Positions 17,663 through 27,083 of a stretch of 61,403 nucleotides of DNA are shown one piece after another. This DNA is from Bacteriovoracaceae bacterium UBA7317. Lineage in GTDB: Bacteria > Bdellovibrionota > Bacteriovoracia > Bacteriovoracales > Bacteriovoracaceae. A model generated the notes under the pieces. The model ran no database searches and was not told the origin of the DNA. It saw only the letters and a program-made list of their open reading frames with translations. The position numbers and the translations under genes are program-made. The DNA is taken from NCBI GenBank assembly GCA_002474345.1, contig DKQD01000003.1, positions 27,617-89,019 on the forward strand, in the 5' to 3' direction. Each line of letters starts with the position of its first letter. The stretch's first letter is position 1.

Positions 17663-17804
17663 CCTTTTATGGGCTATGTTAAATTCGACGATTGACTTAA
17701 AATAAAATCATTTAATTATAGGTATTGAATTCTAAACTAAAACTAACTAAAAAATGAAAAGTAATTAAGTCCAAAAAAAAGGCCTTTTTAATCATTGAGG
17801 TTAT

Positions 17805-18104
17805 ATGAACAATTTTATTGATTTTCTGCTAGATGAAAAATTTAGCGTTTTGGTTGTGGGTCTTCCAGGCCATGGTCTTTCTAAAGGAAGGCTTGTATGG
17901 GTTGAAAATATTTTAAAACTTAAGCCAATAAATAAAAAAATTATTGTTTTTCAGGGTGACCAGGATGGTTTTCTTAATTGGGAAAACAACCGAGCTCATC
18001 TTAAAGAAAAATTTCCTCTTATAAAATTTCACCTTAAAAAAAATCCGAACACCAAATCTTTAATGAATCAGGACCAGTTAAAAAGAAATTTTTTTAGTTT
18101 ATGA
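17805..18104 (+). pseudogene. Decayed alpha/beta hydrolase (internal deletion)
   Basis: A 99-aa frame reads as two ends of an alpha/beta hydrolase joined together. The N-terminal part VLVVGLPGHGLSKG is the strand and turn found early in lysophospholipase-like enzymes. It then jumps directly to IVFQGDQDGFLNW, the late strand carrying the acid residue, and to SLMNQDQLKRNFF, which normally follows the catalytic His. The nucleophile elbow GxSxG and about 150 residues of the middle are missing, and the position expected for the catalytic His is Lys. It therefore cannot be a working hydrolase. A newly evolved short protein is possible but unlikely. Confidence 0.6.
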
Positions 18105-18113
18105 TATTCTTCA

Positions 18114-19016
18114 TTAGAAATTAAAAATATTTTTGGCCACTTTATAAGTATTAATATGAGCTTTTACGGTATGAGATATTGGCTTTGAATAGCCTCCCCC
18201 TAAAACGAGGGCCAAGGGAATATTTCTTTCTCTTGCAAAAGAAAATATAAATCTGTCTCTTTCAATAATTCCTTGCGCTGTTAGAGATAAATTCCCTAAA
18301 GAATCTTCCTTTAGAACGTCAACACCTGCTTGGTAGAGTATCAAGTCAAAATTTTTATTTTTTAAAGGCCTTAGGCCCTGCTCCAGGCTATTCAGATAAT
18401 CTTGGTCCCCAGTATTTTCTTCAAGAGAAATGCTATGGGGGGAGAGGATTTTTTTAAACGGATAGTTCTTTCTGGAGTGAATACAAAAAATAGTAATGTA
18501 AGGGTTGTCGTTAAGTAGACTGGCGTTTCCATTTCCCTGATGAACATCTAAGTCAATGATGAGTATATTTTTCGCCAATTTATCGTGGATTAGCTTTAAA
18601 CAACAAATCGCAAAGTCATTAAAAGCACAAAAACCTTCTCCTTCATCAAAGCCCGCATGATGAGTTCCTCCGGCCAAAAGTCCTGAAAAACCAAATTCTA
18701 GCGAGCTATAACAAGCTTGAAGACAGCCACCGATGCTGGCTAAAACTCTATCAACATACTGGGGGCTCCAAGTAATACCTATTTTCTTTAGCTTTTTTGG
18801 CTCTAAAGTACCTTTTAAAAAACCTTCAACATAATGCGGGGAGTGAGCGAGGTAAAGGTCTTTTTTATCTATTTTGTCAGCAGGTTTAAGGTGATCAATA
18901 TTTACAATATTATTTGAAACTAGACCTTGCCTGATTAGTGAATATTTTTCGACCGGAAACCTATGGCCATGCGGTAAGGGAAATATATAATGATCAGAGT
19001 AAAATACTTCTACCAT
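18114..19016 (-). CDS. Histone deacetylase family protein (arginase/deacetylase fold)
   Basis: Zinc-dependent amidohydrolase of 300 aa, like AcuC, acetylpolyamine amidohydrolases and bacterial HDAC relatives. The catalytic His pair is in GGTHHAG, the zinc ligands are in IDLDVHQGNG and in the Asp of QAGVDVL, and the terminal glycine motif is LVLGGGYS. In bacteria such enzymes remove acetyl or acyl groups from lysines, polyamines or small molecules. The substrate is not evident. A link to the spermidine operon 4 kb away (acetylpolyamine deacetylation) is possible but speculative. Confidence 0.88.
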   Translation of the reverse strand: MVEVFYSDHYIFPLPHGHRFPVEKYSLIRQGLVSNNIVNIDHLKPADKIDKKDLYLAHSPHYVEGFLKGTLEPKKLKKIGITWSPQYVDRVLASIGGCLQACYSSLEFGFSGLLAGGTHHAGFDEGEGFCAFNDFAICCLKLIHDKLAKNILIIDLDVHQGNGNASLLNDNPYITIFCIHSRKNYPFKKILSPHSISLEENTGDQDYLNSLEQGLRPLKNKNFDLILYQAGVDVLKEDSLGNLSLTAQGIIERDRFIFSFARERNIPLALVLGGGYSKPISHTVKAHINTYKVAKNIFNF

Positions 19017-19069
19017 CTTAAGCCTTAGTTAATAGAAGGAAGGTATAATAATTTTTAAAGAGGTAAAGT

Positions 19070-19849
19070 TCATTCTTTTAAAAGCTCCTGTGCCTTCTCA
19101 ATATTTTTAATTATAACATTTGGTAGGTTGACTGAGTGATATTTAAGCTGATCGTCTAAGCGAGGTATAATGGACCTTGAAATAAGTTTACCTAAGATTT
19201 CTTCACCTTCTGTTGTGTTGAAGGAAACATAACACCAAATTCTTGCCCAGAAGGTTGGATCTTTGCGAAGAGACTTAGCAATATCTCTTTTGTCTGAAAT
19301 TAAGTCAAAAAGGTTAAAAAATGCAGCTATCTCACCTTTTTCGATTATGATCTTAACTGCTTCTGTAAAAAAAACACTGCCATTATCATTTATGAACTTT
19401 GGTTTAGCAAAAATAGAAGTCTTTTGAACCCCTTCATCTTCTATGTATGAAGTGATAGCAGGGTTTAAGACACCATCTAGAGCAGGTGGGATCAAAATTT
19501 TTGATTGGTCAGTATTTTCTTGAATTCTGATGAACTCTAAAAATAATTTCCTTTCCCAGATTTTACCAAAAAAAAGCAATAAATTAGGCGATGTATCTAG
19601 AGTATCTCCAAATAGCATACTGTCTTGGGAAATATTAAAATTATTAATAAAGGATTTTTCATTAATTTGAGGAATGCCGTTTATAAAATCTATTTCTCCA
19701 AAAACAGCATCTATAACTGTATCACCAAGGTCATCAAGGGCCATAATTATTTTTAGGGGTCCAAGCGAATCCAAAAGGTTTGAAAAACAATTAAAGTCAT
19801 TTTCTCGGATTGAGGAGACTATAGCTTGTGAAAGGTCTTGTTCAACCAT
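19070..19849 (-). CDS. Hypothetical protein, helical, cytoplasmic
   Basis: I do not recognise this 259-aa protein. It has no signal peptide or membrane segment and reads as mostly alpha-helical with alternating acidic and hydrophobic residues. The phrase LSDKRDIAKSLRKD-like helices in its second half resemble helical-repeat proteins, but I cannot assign a family. It lies 53 nt upstream of the deacetylase gene on the same strand and could be cotranscribed with it. Nothing in the sequence indicates a function. Confidence 0.7.
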   Translation of the reverse strand: MVEQDLSQAIVSSIRENDFNCFSNLLDSLGPLKIIMALDDLGDTVIDAVFGEIDFINGIPQINEKSFINNFNISQDSMLFGDTLDTSPNLLLFFGKIWERKLFLEFIRIQENTDQSKILIPPALDGVLNPAITSYIEDEGVQKTSIFAKPKFINDNGSVFFTEAVKIIIEKGEIAAFFNLFDLISDKRDIAKSLRKDPTFWARIWCYVSFNTTEGEEILGKLISRSIIPRLDDQLKYHSVNLPNVIIKNIEKAQELLKE

Positions 19850-20032
19850 TGTTTGACCCTAGATTATTTTAAAAGGAACGAAAACGTTCTATTTTTTATA
19901 TAACAAATCTGCGAAAAGTTCTACACAAACCCCTCTTAAATACACGGAAATATTTATGAGTTCTGAAAAAAAACCATGCCTAGCGTACACTGTTTTAACA
20001 TACCCAGGAAAAGAAAAAATAGGGAGAGGGCG

Positions 20033-20929
20033 GTGAAAAAGATTACTTTTACTGAAATAAAAATATTTATTATAGTGGGGTTTTTTGGTTGGGTAAAAAA
20101 TATTATGAGTGATGTTGATGATACAAAAATTAAGCCTAGAAAAACACCAGTAGAGTTAGTTCATGGAAAGAAAGTAAAGTCGACTAAAATGCTCTTTTTT
20201 AAGAGCAAGAGTGTCACAATAAAAATGTTGTTTAATAAAGATGACCTAACTAATGGACTTTATATTCTTAAAAAAGGAGAGATTGTTCCAAAACATTACA
20301 ATGATTATGATAAGGCCTTTTACGTTTACAAAGGCAAGGTAGACCTTTTTGTAAAAGGTGCAAAAAAGACTTTAGTTAAGGGTGATTCTGTTTATATTCC
20401 GAAAGGAAGTGTTACTGAGCTTTCTCAAAAGGGAAGCCAGGTATCCCAAGTTTACTTTTTCTATCCCGAAGGACCTCTTAAAAGTATTAAGCATTATGAT
20501 GGAGGTTCTTTAACAAAGGCCAGTGACCGTGATGGAAATAATGTTCGGGTTATTTTTTCAAAAGATGTCCCTTGGGAAAATTGGGATGGGAAAATTAAAG
20601 ATGGTAAGATTACACCTCTTGCATGGAAAACTCTTATAGAAAATAAGTCCATGATTTTAGGTATCACAAAAATAGACCCTGGCTATGATGTTGATAGCCA
20701 TTATCACCGTCAAACTCAAGTAGTTATTTTTGAACGAGGGCAGGGTGAAACACATATTAAAGATGGTCAATATGTGCCAGTTGGTGTGGAGAGTGTTATC
20801 TACCCTCCGACCTATTCTACACACCATACAAAAAATACTGGAAAAGAAGCCCTATGGGAAATTTATTTTTTTAATAGCGGGCCATTTTCTAGTATAAAGT
20901 ATCATTTTGATAAAAAGAAAAAGCCTTAG
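20033..20929 (+). CDS. Two-domain cupin (bicupin) protein
   Basis: Two cupin barrels. The first (about residues 60-140 from the GTG) reads GEIVPKHYNDYDKAFYVYKG and KGDSVYIPKG, keeping one metal-type His. The second reads GYDVDSHYHRQTQVVIFERG with a later THHTKN, giving the HxH plus His set expected of a metal site. Bicupins include dioxygenases, epimerases and lyases, so the reaction cannot be named. The GTG at 20033 follows GGGAG with 6 nt spacing and is preferred over an ATG at 19976 that lacks a ribosome site. The resulting N-terminus holds a hydrophobic stretch IFIIVGFFGWV that might be a membrane anchor; an ATG at 20105 would remove it. Confidence 0.75.
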   Translation: MKKITFTEIKIFIIVGFFGWVKNIMSDVDDTKIKPRKTPVELVHGKKVKSTKMLFFKSKSVTIKMLFNKDDLTNGLYILKKGEIVPKHYNDYDKAFYVYKGKVDLFVKGAKKTLVKGDSVYIPKGSVTELSQKGSQVSQVYFFYPEGPLKSIKHYDGGSLTKASDRDGNNVRVIFSKDVPWENWDGKIKDGKITPLAWKTLIENKSMILGITKIDPGYDVDSHYHRQTQVVIFERGQGETHIKDGQYVPVGVESVIYPPTYSTHHTKNTGKEALWEIYFFNSGPFSSIKYHFDKKKKP

Positions 20930-20943
20930 CAAAGATTATTTGA

Positions 20944-20973
20944 GCTCTCCTTATTTGTTATAACAAGGAGGGC
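20944..20973. terminator. Strong hairpin between convergent genes
   Basis: Nine paired positions, GCTCTCCTT (20944-20952) with AAGGAGGGC (20965-20973), including one G-T wobble, and a 12-nt loop. It lies between the ends of the bicupin gene and the leftward secreted-protein gene. It lacks a proper T run on either side, so it is either a weak terminator or an mRNA 3'-end stabiliser. Confidence 0.45.
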
Positions 20974-21002
20974 CCAAATTAAATAAATTCAAAAGTTCTA
21001 TT

Positions 21003-22010
21003 TTATTTCTTTTGGCAAATACTTTCTAAAGTGAATGGTTTTGGATCTTTGAGCTCTTTTTTTCTAATTTTTTCTGCTAAATAAAGATAAGAGAATGATT
21101 TTTTCTTAAATTTTGCATAAGACTTCTTAATTTTATTTAATTTTTCTAGTGACTCGCTATTACAGTATTTTTTCATATTTGGTTTGATTTTCTTCCAGAA
21201 GCTTGGTCGAAAATAGTTAGGGTTATAACTTTCATCCAATTCAGGTGTAATGAATGAGCTTATATCAATATAGGTTTTAATAACCCATTTGCCTTCTTCT
21301 TTTTTTAAATTTGGATACTTACCCTCACAAATTCCATAGAAAAGTCTGAGCCCCTGGTAGTTGGCTTCCATATCAGCATAAGAAAAAGTCCCTGCCGAAG
21401 AGAGGTTTAACCCTGTAATAGTCTGCTCTTGAAAAATACCGAAATTAATCGCTTTTTCGATGGCCTTTTTCCTTGCAGCCGTTATCGGAAGGTCTTTTTT
21501 GTACCTCTCAAAAAAGAAGTGGAAGGCTTTATAATAAGTAAAACCAATATAAGTGATATGTGAGATCTTATCACCACCAAGTCTTACTCCAGCAACATTA
21601 AAAGTAGGAGATAGATAGCGGTTATCTCCATTCCCGAAGTCGAATCTTCTTATACCGTAAAAAATAGAGTCTTCGTAAAAAAGCTCACGGTTAGAGTTAT
21701 ACCTTGGTATCTGATCCATGCCCGGATTATTTCTAAGAGGAACATCGAGAAGGATTGGCTTTCCAAAACTCACTTCTTTTCCAAAAAATTCAGTTAATTT
21801 ATAGCATGACATTTTTTTTGAATTGGCTTTCTTAACCGCTTTTTCAAGCTTAAGTTTAAGGATTTTGTTAATGATATGTTTTGAGTCCTTTATATCTTTA
21901 CCTAGAGCAAGAAATTGATCGGTTTCTGATCCAAGTATCGATGGGATTTGTAAGGATAATGAACTCAAAATAAAGGCAATAAAGTATTTCTTGAAAGAGA
22001 AGGGGTTCAA
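21003..22010 (-). CDS. Secreted hypothetical protein
   Basis: Exported protein of 335 aa with an N-terminal signal peptide (KKYFIAFILSSLSLQIPS). The core phrases GGDKISHITYIGFTYY and SSAGTFSYADMEANYQGLR are distinctive and I associate them with uncharacterised envelope proteins of Gram-negative bacteria, without a known role. The start is a TTG preceded by AGGAG with 8 nt spacing. There is no membrane segment beyond the signal, so it is probably periplasmic or attached to the outer membrane. The C-terminal 80 aa are very Lys-rich. Confidence 0.75.
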   Translation of the reverse strand: MNPFSFKKYFIAFILSSLSLQIPSILGSETDQFLALGKDIKDSKHIINKILKLKLEKAVKKANSKKMSCYKLTEFFGKEVSFGKPILLDVPLRNNPGMDQIPRYNSNRELFYEDSIFYGIRRFDFGNGDNRYLSPTFNVAGVRLGGDKISHITYIGFTYYKAFHFFFERYKKDLPITAARKKAIEKAINFGIFQEQTITGLNLSSAGTFSYADMEANYQGLRLFYGICEGKYPNLKKEEGKWVIKTYIDISSFITPELDESYNPNYFRPSFWKKIKPNMKKYCNSESLEKLNKIKKSYAKFKKKSFSYLYLAEKIRKKELKDPKPFTLESICQKK

Positions 22011-22264
22011 ATTTAATTCTCCTAGGCTTTTTGAATGTTTAAATGAAGATCTCTTTTAATTTAAAAAGCTTAAATAGGGAAGATGTTCTCATCTTTTTAA
22101 GCTTTCTTCTTTTTTGGGTGAAAAACTCTTTGCAATAAATTTTATTTATTTTCTTTCAGGCTCCGATCCTACTTTCAGAAATAATTAAATAAGTATTATT
22201 TAAAATTAGAAGCCTATAGGGCAAAGGAAGCCAAAATCTTTTTTTGGTCTAAAAGTTGAGAGGT

Positions 22265-22301
22265 TTTCTCCGATAACGGGAGTGGTCAAAACCACATTTT
22301 T
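22265..22301 (+). promoter_or_regulatory. Two adjacent hairpins in the leader of the 7TM kinase gene
   Basis: In the 314-nt interval 22011-22324, about 25 nt before the kinase start, CTCC-GATAACG-GGAG is followed directly by GTGGT-CAAA-ACCAC and then ATTTTTT. The second hairpin plus the T run looks like a weak intrinsic terminator facing the gene, so attenuation of the kinase gene is conceivable. It could equally be the end of a short upstream transcript. Confidence 0.3.
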
Positions 22302-22324
22302 TGGGGCCTAAATAAAGAAAAAAT

Positions 22325-25081
22325 ATGGGTATTAATGATCATCTCACTAGGTTTAAGCAGAGTTTAACCCTTCCAATTTTTTTGGTTTTGCTCAGTTTAC
22401 TTTTCATTTTTGAAGCAAAGTCTAAACCTTCACTGTTAATTAAAGATGGAGTTTTAGATGCAGGTCGAATTTCTTTTGATAGTAACACCTCAGCATCTTT
22501 AAAAGGGAAGTGGTTTTTTTATTGGGATAATTGGGTTCCTGCTGATTCTTTTAGAAATGAGATACCCGAGAATCCATCCTTAATGAACGTTAGTAGTAAT
22601 TGGCATCATTTTAAAGATCCAAAAACGGGGAAAGATGTTGGGCCTTTTGGTAAAGCGACCTATGCATTAAAGGTAAAAGATATTTTAAAAGGAAGCTCTT
22701 TTTCTCTTTATATTAGAAGTCTTTCCAGTTCCTACAAATTGTATATTGTGGATAAGAATGGGGTTCGTTTATGGGAGAATGTAGGAGCTGCTGGAACAAA
22801 AAAAGGTTTATCTATTCCTTGGTGGGAGCCTAGAGTTTTTGACCTTGGAGAATTCGATTCTGACTTCACAATCGTTATTCACCTTTCTAATTTTCACTAT
22901 CCAAAAGGAGGAATGTGGAATATTCCTGAATTAGGCTTAACAAAAAAGATAAGAAATGATTTTCAGTGGCGTCTTATGAGAGACTTTTTTTTAATGGGAA
23001 TCATTTTTATCATGGGGCTTTATCACTTGATCCTTTTTTCTTTGAGGCCTAATGATAAGCCGAAACTATGGTTTGGACTTTTCTGTATGACAATGTTTTT
23101 GAGGTCCTTTAGCTCAGATCTTTATGTTTTTTATTTTTCCAAACAACCAAATATTTTGTTATTTTCATGGAGCGTAACTCTTGAACATTTAACTAATTAC
23201 GCAAGTATCCTTACTTTACTTGGATTTTTTCAATCAAGTTTTCCGAACCAATTTGGAAGACCCTACCGTCTATCGTTTTATATTCTAAATATAGGGATGA
23301 TTGTCTATATTCTTTTTTCTGACCCAGTATCTATTGGTAAGACTCTTCGGATGGCGCAAGTTTTTGTTTTTGGTTTTGGAACCTTTCTCATTGTTAAATT
23401 AATTTTGGCCGGTTTAAGGGGGATTGAGAATGCTTTTTCTTATTTAGGGGCCTTGAGTGTTATGTTGTGTGCCACGATTTATGATATGATGGCCATTTCT
23501 TATATTGTTCCAAAGCTTTTTGGACTTTCTTATTTATTACCTTATGGATTAGTACTCACTATTTTTATTCAAAGCTATATCATCGCAAAAAGTTCTGCAA
23601 AAGCCTATAAAACAGCTGAAAAACTTGGTAAAGATTTAGAAAAGGAAGTTTTAAAGAAAACAGATCAAATTGAAAGTCAGTATAAAGATTTTAAGACTCT
23701 TCTTTTTAATCTTGAGCAGGGGTTTTTAGTTTTTGATAGAAATGGACTTGTTAAGGGTGAGTCTACAAAAATCACAAAAGATATTTTCCAAATAGATCCT
23801 AAAGATAAAAAAATGGATGAAATTTTTAGATTAGAAGGAAAGGCAAAAGAGTCTTTCGACTCATGGCTATCCCATCTATTTAGAGGAATGATTCCTTTTA
23901 AAGATCTTCTTGGGCTGGCCCCAAAGGAATTTAGTAAAATAGAAGGAAAGGCCATTTCTCTTCACTTTAGACCAATTTATGAAGAGGGGTCTAACAAAAA
24001 AATTGAGCGGGTCGTTTGTATCGCTACAGATATTACTGCCCAAAAAGAGGTAGAAGAAAGGTCTGAGTTAGAACGAGATAAAGTCATTATGATTAATAAC
24101 CTTTTGGAAAGACCTCTGGAGTTTTTGGATTTAATGACTGAGTCTCAGGAAACCTTTGAAGAGCTTTCAAGAGAAGCCTTTTTAAAAGGCCCAGAATCAT
24201 TATTCCGGGCGGTTCATACTTTAAAGGCCCGTTTTGCCTCTTTTAAGATTAATGATGTTGTTAAGGGAATCCATAACCTTGAGACCAATTTAGATAATTA
24301 CAAAAAAAGTGGCGCTTGGGATGAGACAATGGCAAGGGTCGTTTCCGGTTCAATCAATGATATTGATTTTCAATTTAAAAAGTTTTTAAAAGAAAACAGG
24401 AAGCTTGTTGAGGTTGCTAATAATGCTATTAACTCAAGTGAAGGGGCGGAAGATTTACAAAAAGCTAAAAATGAGCTTTTAAGTTTTTACAGTAGCATTT
24501 CAAAAAACTTGATCTTAAAAAATGTAGCGGATTCTTTTAGGAAATTTGTAGAACCAACAAAAGAATTGGCCCAAACCCAGGATAAGGTTGTTAATATTTC
24601 AATTGAAGAAACAAATATTCATATTAATCCAGAAAAATACAAAAGCTTTTTTTCTGGCCTTCTCCATGTCTTTAGAAATGCCGTTGATCACGGAATTGAA
24701 TCGAGGGAAGAGAGAGAAGATAAGGGAAAGGACATTGAAGCTTCCATTAAAATATCATTTAAGGAGGAGGGAATTTCTCGTTTTTCAATTTATATAGAAG
24801 ATGATGGTGGTGGCATTGACCCTAAAAAGATAAGGGAAAAAGCTTTAAATCTACCTGACTTTAAAGAACATCCAATGGTTAAGGGAGATGATTCTGAGAT
24901 CATACAATGCATTTTTGAACCGGGCTTTTCTACAAGGGACGAAGTTTCTGAAGTAAGTGGTCGGGGCGTGGGAATGGATGTTGTTAAAAAGGAAGCTTTA
25001 AAAATTGATGGCCTTATAAAAGTAGAGTCGACTTTAGGTAAAGGAACAATTTTCAAAATTGAATTGCCTATTTTGAAATAA
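22325..25081 (+). CDS. 7TM-DISM sensor kinase with Hpt and CheA-type ATPase
   Basis: Membrane signalling kinase of 918 aa. An N-terminal hydrophobic segment is followed by an extracytoplasmic jelly-roll-like region (LKGKWFFYWDNW) of the DISM-extracellular type. About seven membrane helices lie between residues 215 and 425, ending in a coiled coil (about 430-455). A PAS-like domain (about 460-570) is followed by an Hpt-like domain with His631 in AVHTLKAR. The C-terminal CheA-type ATPase shows HVFRNAVDHGIES, DDGGGIDPKK and SGRGVGMDVV. There is no CheW-binding domain. The PAS-to-ATPase half is paralogous to the soluble kinase at 8614. 7TM-DISM receptors are thought to sense carbohydrate-like or envelope signals, but no ligand can be assigned. 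Confidence 0.9.
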   Translation: MGINDHLTRFKQSLTLPIFLVLLSLLFIFEAKSKPSLLIKDGVLDAGRISFDSNTSASLKGKWFFYWDNWVPADSFRNEIPENPSLMNVSSNWHHFKDPKTGKDVGPFGKATYALKVKDILKGSSFSLYIRSLSSSYKLYIVDKNGVRLWENVGAAGTKKGLSIPWWEPRVFDLGEFDSDFTIVIHLSNFHYPKGGMWNIPELGLTKKIRNDFQWRLMRDFFLMGIIFIMGLYHLILFSLRPNDKPKLWFGLFCMTMFLRSFSSDLYVFYFSKQPNILLFSWSVTLEHLTNYASILTLLGFFQSSFPNQFGRPYRLSFYILNIGMIVYILFSDPVSIGKTLRMAQVFVFGFGTFLIVKLILAGLRGIENAFSYLGALSVMLCATIYDMMAISYIVPKLFGLSYLLPYGLVLTIFIQSYIIAKSSAKAYKTAEKLGKDLEKEVLKKTDQIESQYKDFKTLLFNLEQGFLVFDRNGLVKGESTKITKDIFQIDPKDKKMDEIFRLEGKAKESFDSWLSHLFRGMIPFKDLLGLAPKEFSKIEGKAISLHFRPIYEEGSNKKIERVVCIATDITAQKEVEERSELERDKVIMINNLLERPLEFLDLMTESQETFEELSREAFLKGPESLFRAVHTLKARFASFKINDVVKGIHNLETNLDNYKKSGAWDETMARVVSGSINDIDFQFKKFLKENRKLVEVANNAINSSEGAEDLQKAKNELLSFYSSISKNLILKNVADSFRKFVEPTKELAQTQDKVVNISIEETNIHINPEKYKSFFSGLLHVFRNAVDHGIESREEREDKGKDIEASIKISFKEEGISRFSIYIEDDGGGIDPKKIREKALNLPDFKEHPMVKGDDSEIIQCIFEPGFSTRDEVSEVSGRGVGMDVVKKEALKIDGLIKVESTLGKGTIFKIELPILK

Positions 25082-25187
25082 TTATTTTTCTTTAAAGTTA
25101 TTTTGCGTTGTGGTGTGATTGAGCCCATAGTTTTACGATAAAAATTACCCTAGACCCATTGTTGTTTTTTCTGTTAAATATCAACCT

Positions 25188-25289
25188 ATGACTTTTTTTA
25201 ATTCAGAAAACCTTTCTCTTTTTTTTCTGCTTTTGTGCCCTCTTGCTGCACTGCTATTCTCTTTTTTACTTGCGCTAAAGAACTTTTAA
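25188..25289 (+). CDS. Possible 33-aa membrane peptide
   Basis: A short frame from ATG at 25188 encodes a strongly hydrophobic peptide (SLFFLLLCPLAALLFSFLLA) with polar ends, the look of a single-helix small membrane protein. No Shine-Dalgarno sequence precedes it, and it sits in the gap between the 7TM kinase and alkaline phosphatase genes. Composition alone could arise by chance in T-rich DNA. Confidence 0.22.
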   Translation: MTFFNSENLSLFFLLLCPLAALLFSFLLALKNF

Positions 25290-25342
25290 ACCTAGTTTGA
25301 CCCAAAAACTGGTTCAAGTTGGTTTTTACAAAGGATAAAAAG

Positions 25343-27025
25343 GTGAGTAGGCATCATATTAAGTCACTCTTGGAGTTTTTTTGTTTTCGTATTGTCTTAC
25401 TAACTTCCTTACTTTTTAGCTGTCAGACAGGTCGCCTAAGCAAACCTTTGGTCCAAAATGAAAATGCGACGAAGCCCAAAAACGTTATCCTTTTCATTGG
25501 TGATGGAATGGGCCCTCAACAACTAGGACTTCTGTTAGCTTATGCTCAAAAGGCTCCTGGGTCTTTTTACAAGGGGAGAAAAACTTCTTTTGAAAAAATA
25601 GCAGGCCACCCCTATGGAAGGATGGGGCTTATGACACATAACCCTTCTGGTGCTATTGTTATCGATTCTGCAAGTGCTGCATCTCAGATTGCAACGGGTG
25701 TTCCAACTCTTAACGAAGTTGTGGGCCTTGATACAAAGTGGAGGCCAGTTGAAACTGTTTTAGAACAAGCTAAAAATAGTGGAAAGTCAACCGGTCTTGT
25801 TACTGATACAAGGTTAACTCATGCAACTCCTGCTGCATTTGCTTCTCACGTTCCTCATCGAAGTCTTGAAAATGAAATTGCCAAGCAAATTGTAAACTCT
25901 AGAAATGTCGACGTTTTATTGGGAGGTGGTTTAAGGCATTGGATTCCAAAAAGCGTAGGAAAAGACAATGAGGTTACAAAATCATTAAAGGATTTAATTG
26001 GACCTAATAGTGAACATTTTAAACTCAAATCAAAGCGTAAAGATGAAGTGAACCTCTTGCTAAAGGCCCAAAAAGGTGGGCACGAACTGGTTTTTGATAG
26101 AGACCAACTGGAAAAGTCTGAGGTTAAAAGCAATAAACTGTTAGGTCTTTTTTCCTATTCAGGAATGGAAAATGGCCTTTCTCATAGAATTAAAAAAAAT
26201 AACCCTCAAAGAATTTTTCCAACTTTAAAAGACATGACTAAAAAGGCCTTGAATGTTTTAGAGCGAAATCCTAAAGGTTTTTTTCTTATGGTTGAAGCTG
26301 GTCAAATTGATTGGGCCGGTCATCAAAACGATGCGGGCACAATGTTAAATGAAATGGTTAAATTTGATGAGGCCATCGCTGCTGTCTTGGAGTGGGTAAA
26401 AGGAAGAAAGGATACTGTTGTTATTGTTACGGCAGATCATGAAACAGGTTCCTTTGGCTTTAGTTATTCAAAAAGTAATGTGGTAGGCTCTAGAAAACTT
26501 CAAGAGGAGGAATATAAGAATAGCCCTTTTAAGCCAAATTTTAATTTTGGTCCCTTTTCTCTCCTCGATAGAATTTACCATCAGAAAAAGACTTTGGTTG
26601 AAATTATAAAAGAATTTAAAGACTCTAAAAAAGGGTTGGATCACTTAATATGGCTTGTTGAGAAAAATACCTCTTTTAAAATAACCATGGAAGAGGCCCG
26701 AAAAATTATGGAAGTTGAAGATAATAACTTCTGGGTTAAAAACCATAAATACCTAAGCAAAAAAAGAATACCAAAAGTTGAGGGTCCACTAAAGAGCTTC
26801 TACGTTTACCCAGGTGATGCCCATGCGAATAATTTAGGTCTTATGCTTTCAGAAAAGCAAAACACCGTTTGGGGGACTGGCACACATACAAACACACCTG
26901 TCCCTCTCCTATTCTTAGATACTTCAAATTCTCTCATCGGAAAAACCAAGCTTGGAAGTTTGGTATCTAATACTGACTTGGGAAAAATATTAAAAAACCT
27001 CGTTGGGAAAGAACTTAAACTTTAA
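25343..27025 (+). CDS. Alkaline phosphatase, lipoprotein
   Basis: PhoA-family phosphomonoesterase. The N-terminus carries a signal peptide ending in the lipobox LLFSC, so it should be lipid-anchored in the periplasm or outer membrane. Metal-binding and catalytic motifs are FIGDGMGPQQ, IDSASAASQIATG with nucleophile Ser109, THATPAAFASH, VEAGQIDWAGH, TADHETGSFG and the late GTHTNTPVP. The GTG at 25343 follows AAAGGA with 7 nt spacing; a TTG at 25319 is in frame but has no ribosome site. The length of 560 aa is longer than E. coli PhoA (about 470), with an insertion of about 100 aa before the last motif. It releases phosphate from organic esters. It lies between two 7TM kinase genes on the same strand. 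Confidence 0.9.
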   Translation: MSRHHIKSLLEFFCFRIVLLTSLLFSCQTGRLSKPLVQNENATKPKNVILFIGDGMGPQQLGLLLAYAQKAPGSFYKGRKTSFEKIAGHPYGRMGLMTHNPSGAIVIDSASAASQIATGVPTLNEVVGLDTKWRPVETVLEQAKNSGKSTGLVTDTRLTHATPAAFASHVPHRSLENEIAKQIVNSRNVDVLLGGGLRHWIPKSVGKDNEVTKSLKDLIGPNSEHFKLKSKRKDEVNLLLKAQKGGHELVFDRDQLEKSEVKSNKLLGLFSYSGMENGLSHRIKKNNPQRIFPTLKDMTKKALNVLERNPKGFFLMVEAGQIDWAGHQNDAGTMLNEMVKFDEAIAAVLEWVKGRKDTVVIVTADHETGSFGFSYSKSNVVGSRKLQEEEYKNSPFKPNFNFGPFSLLDRIYHQKKTLVEIIKEFKDSKKGLDHLIWLVEKNTSFKITMEEARKIMEVEDNNFWVKNHKYLSKKRIPKVEGPLKSFYVYPGDAHANNLGLMLSEKQNTVWGTGTHTNTPVPLLFLDTSNSLIGKTKLGSLVSNTDLGKILKNLVGKELKL

Positions 27026-27083
27026 AAATCAGCACCGAAAAGAATAGAAGCCATTAATATCACAAAACTTTGAGGGTTTTTGA

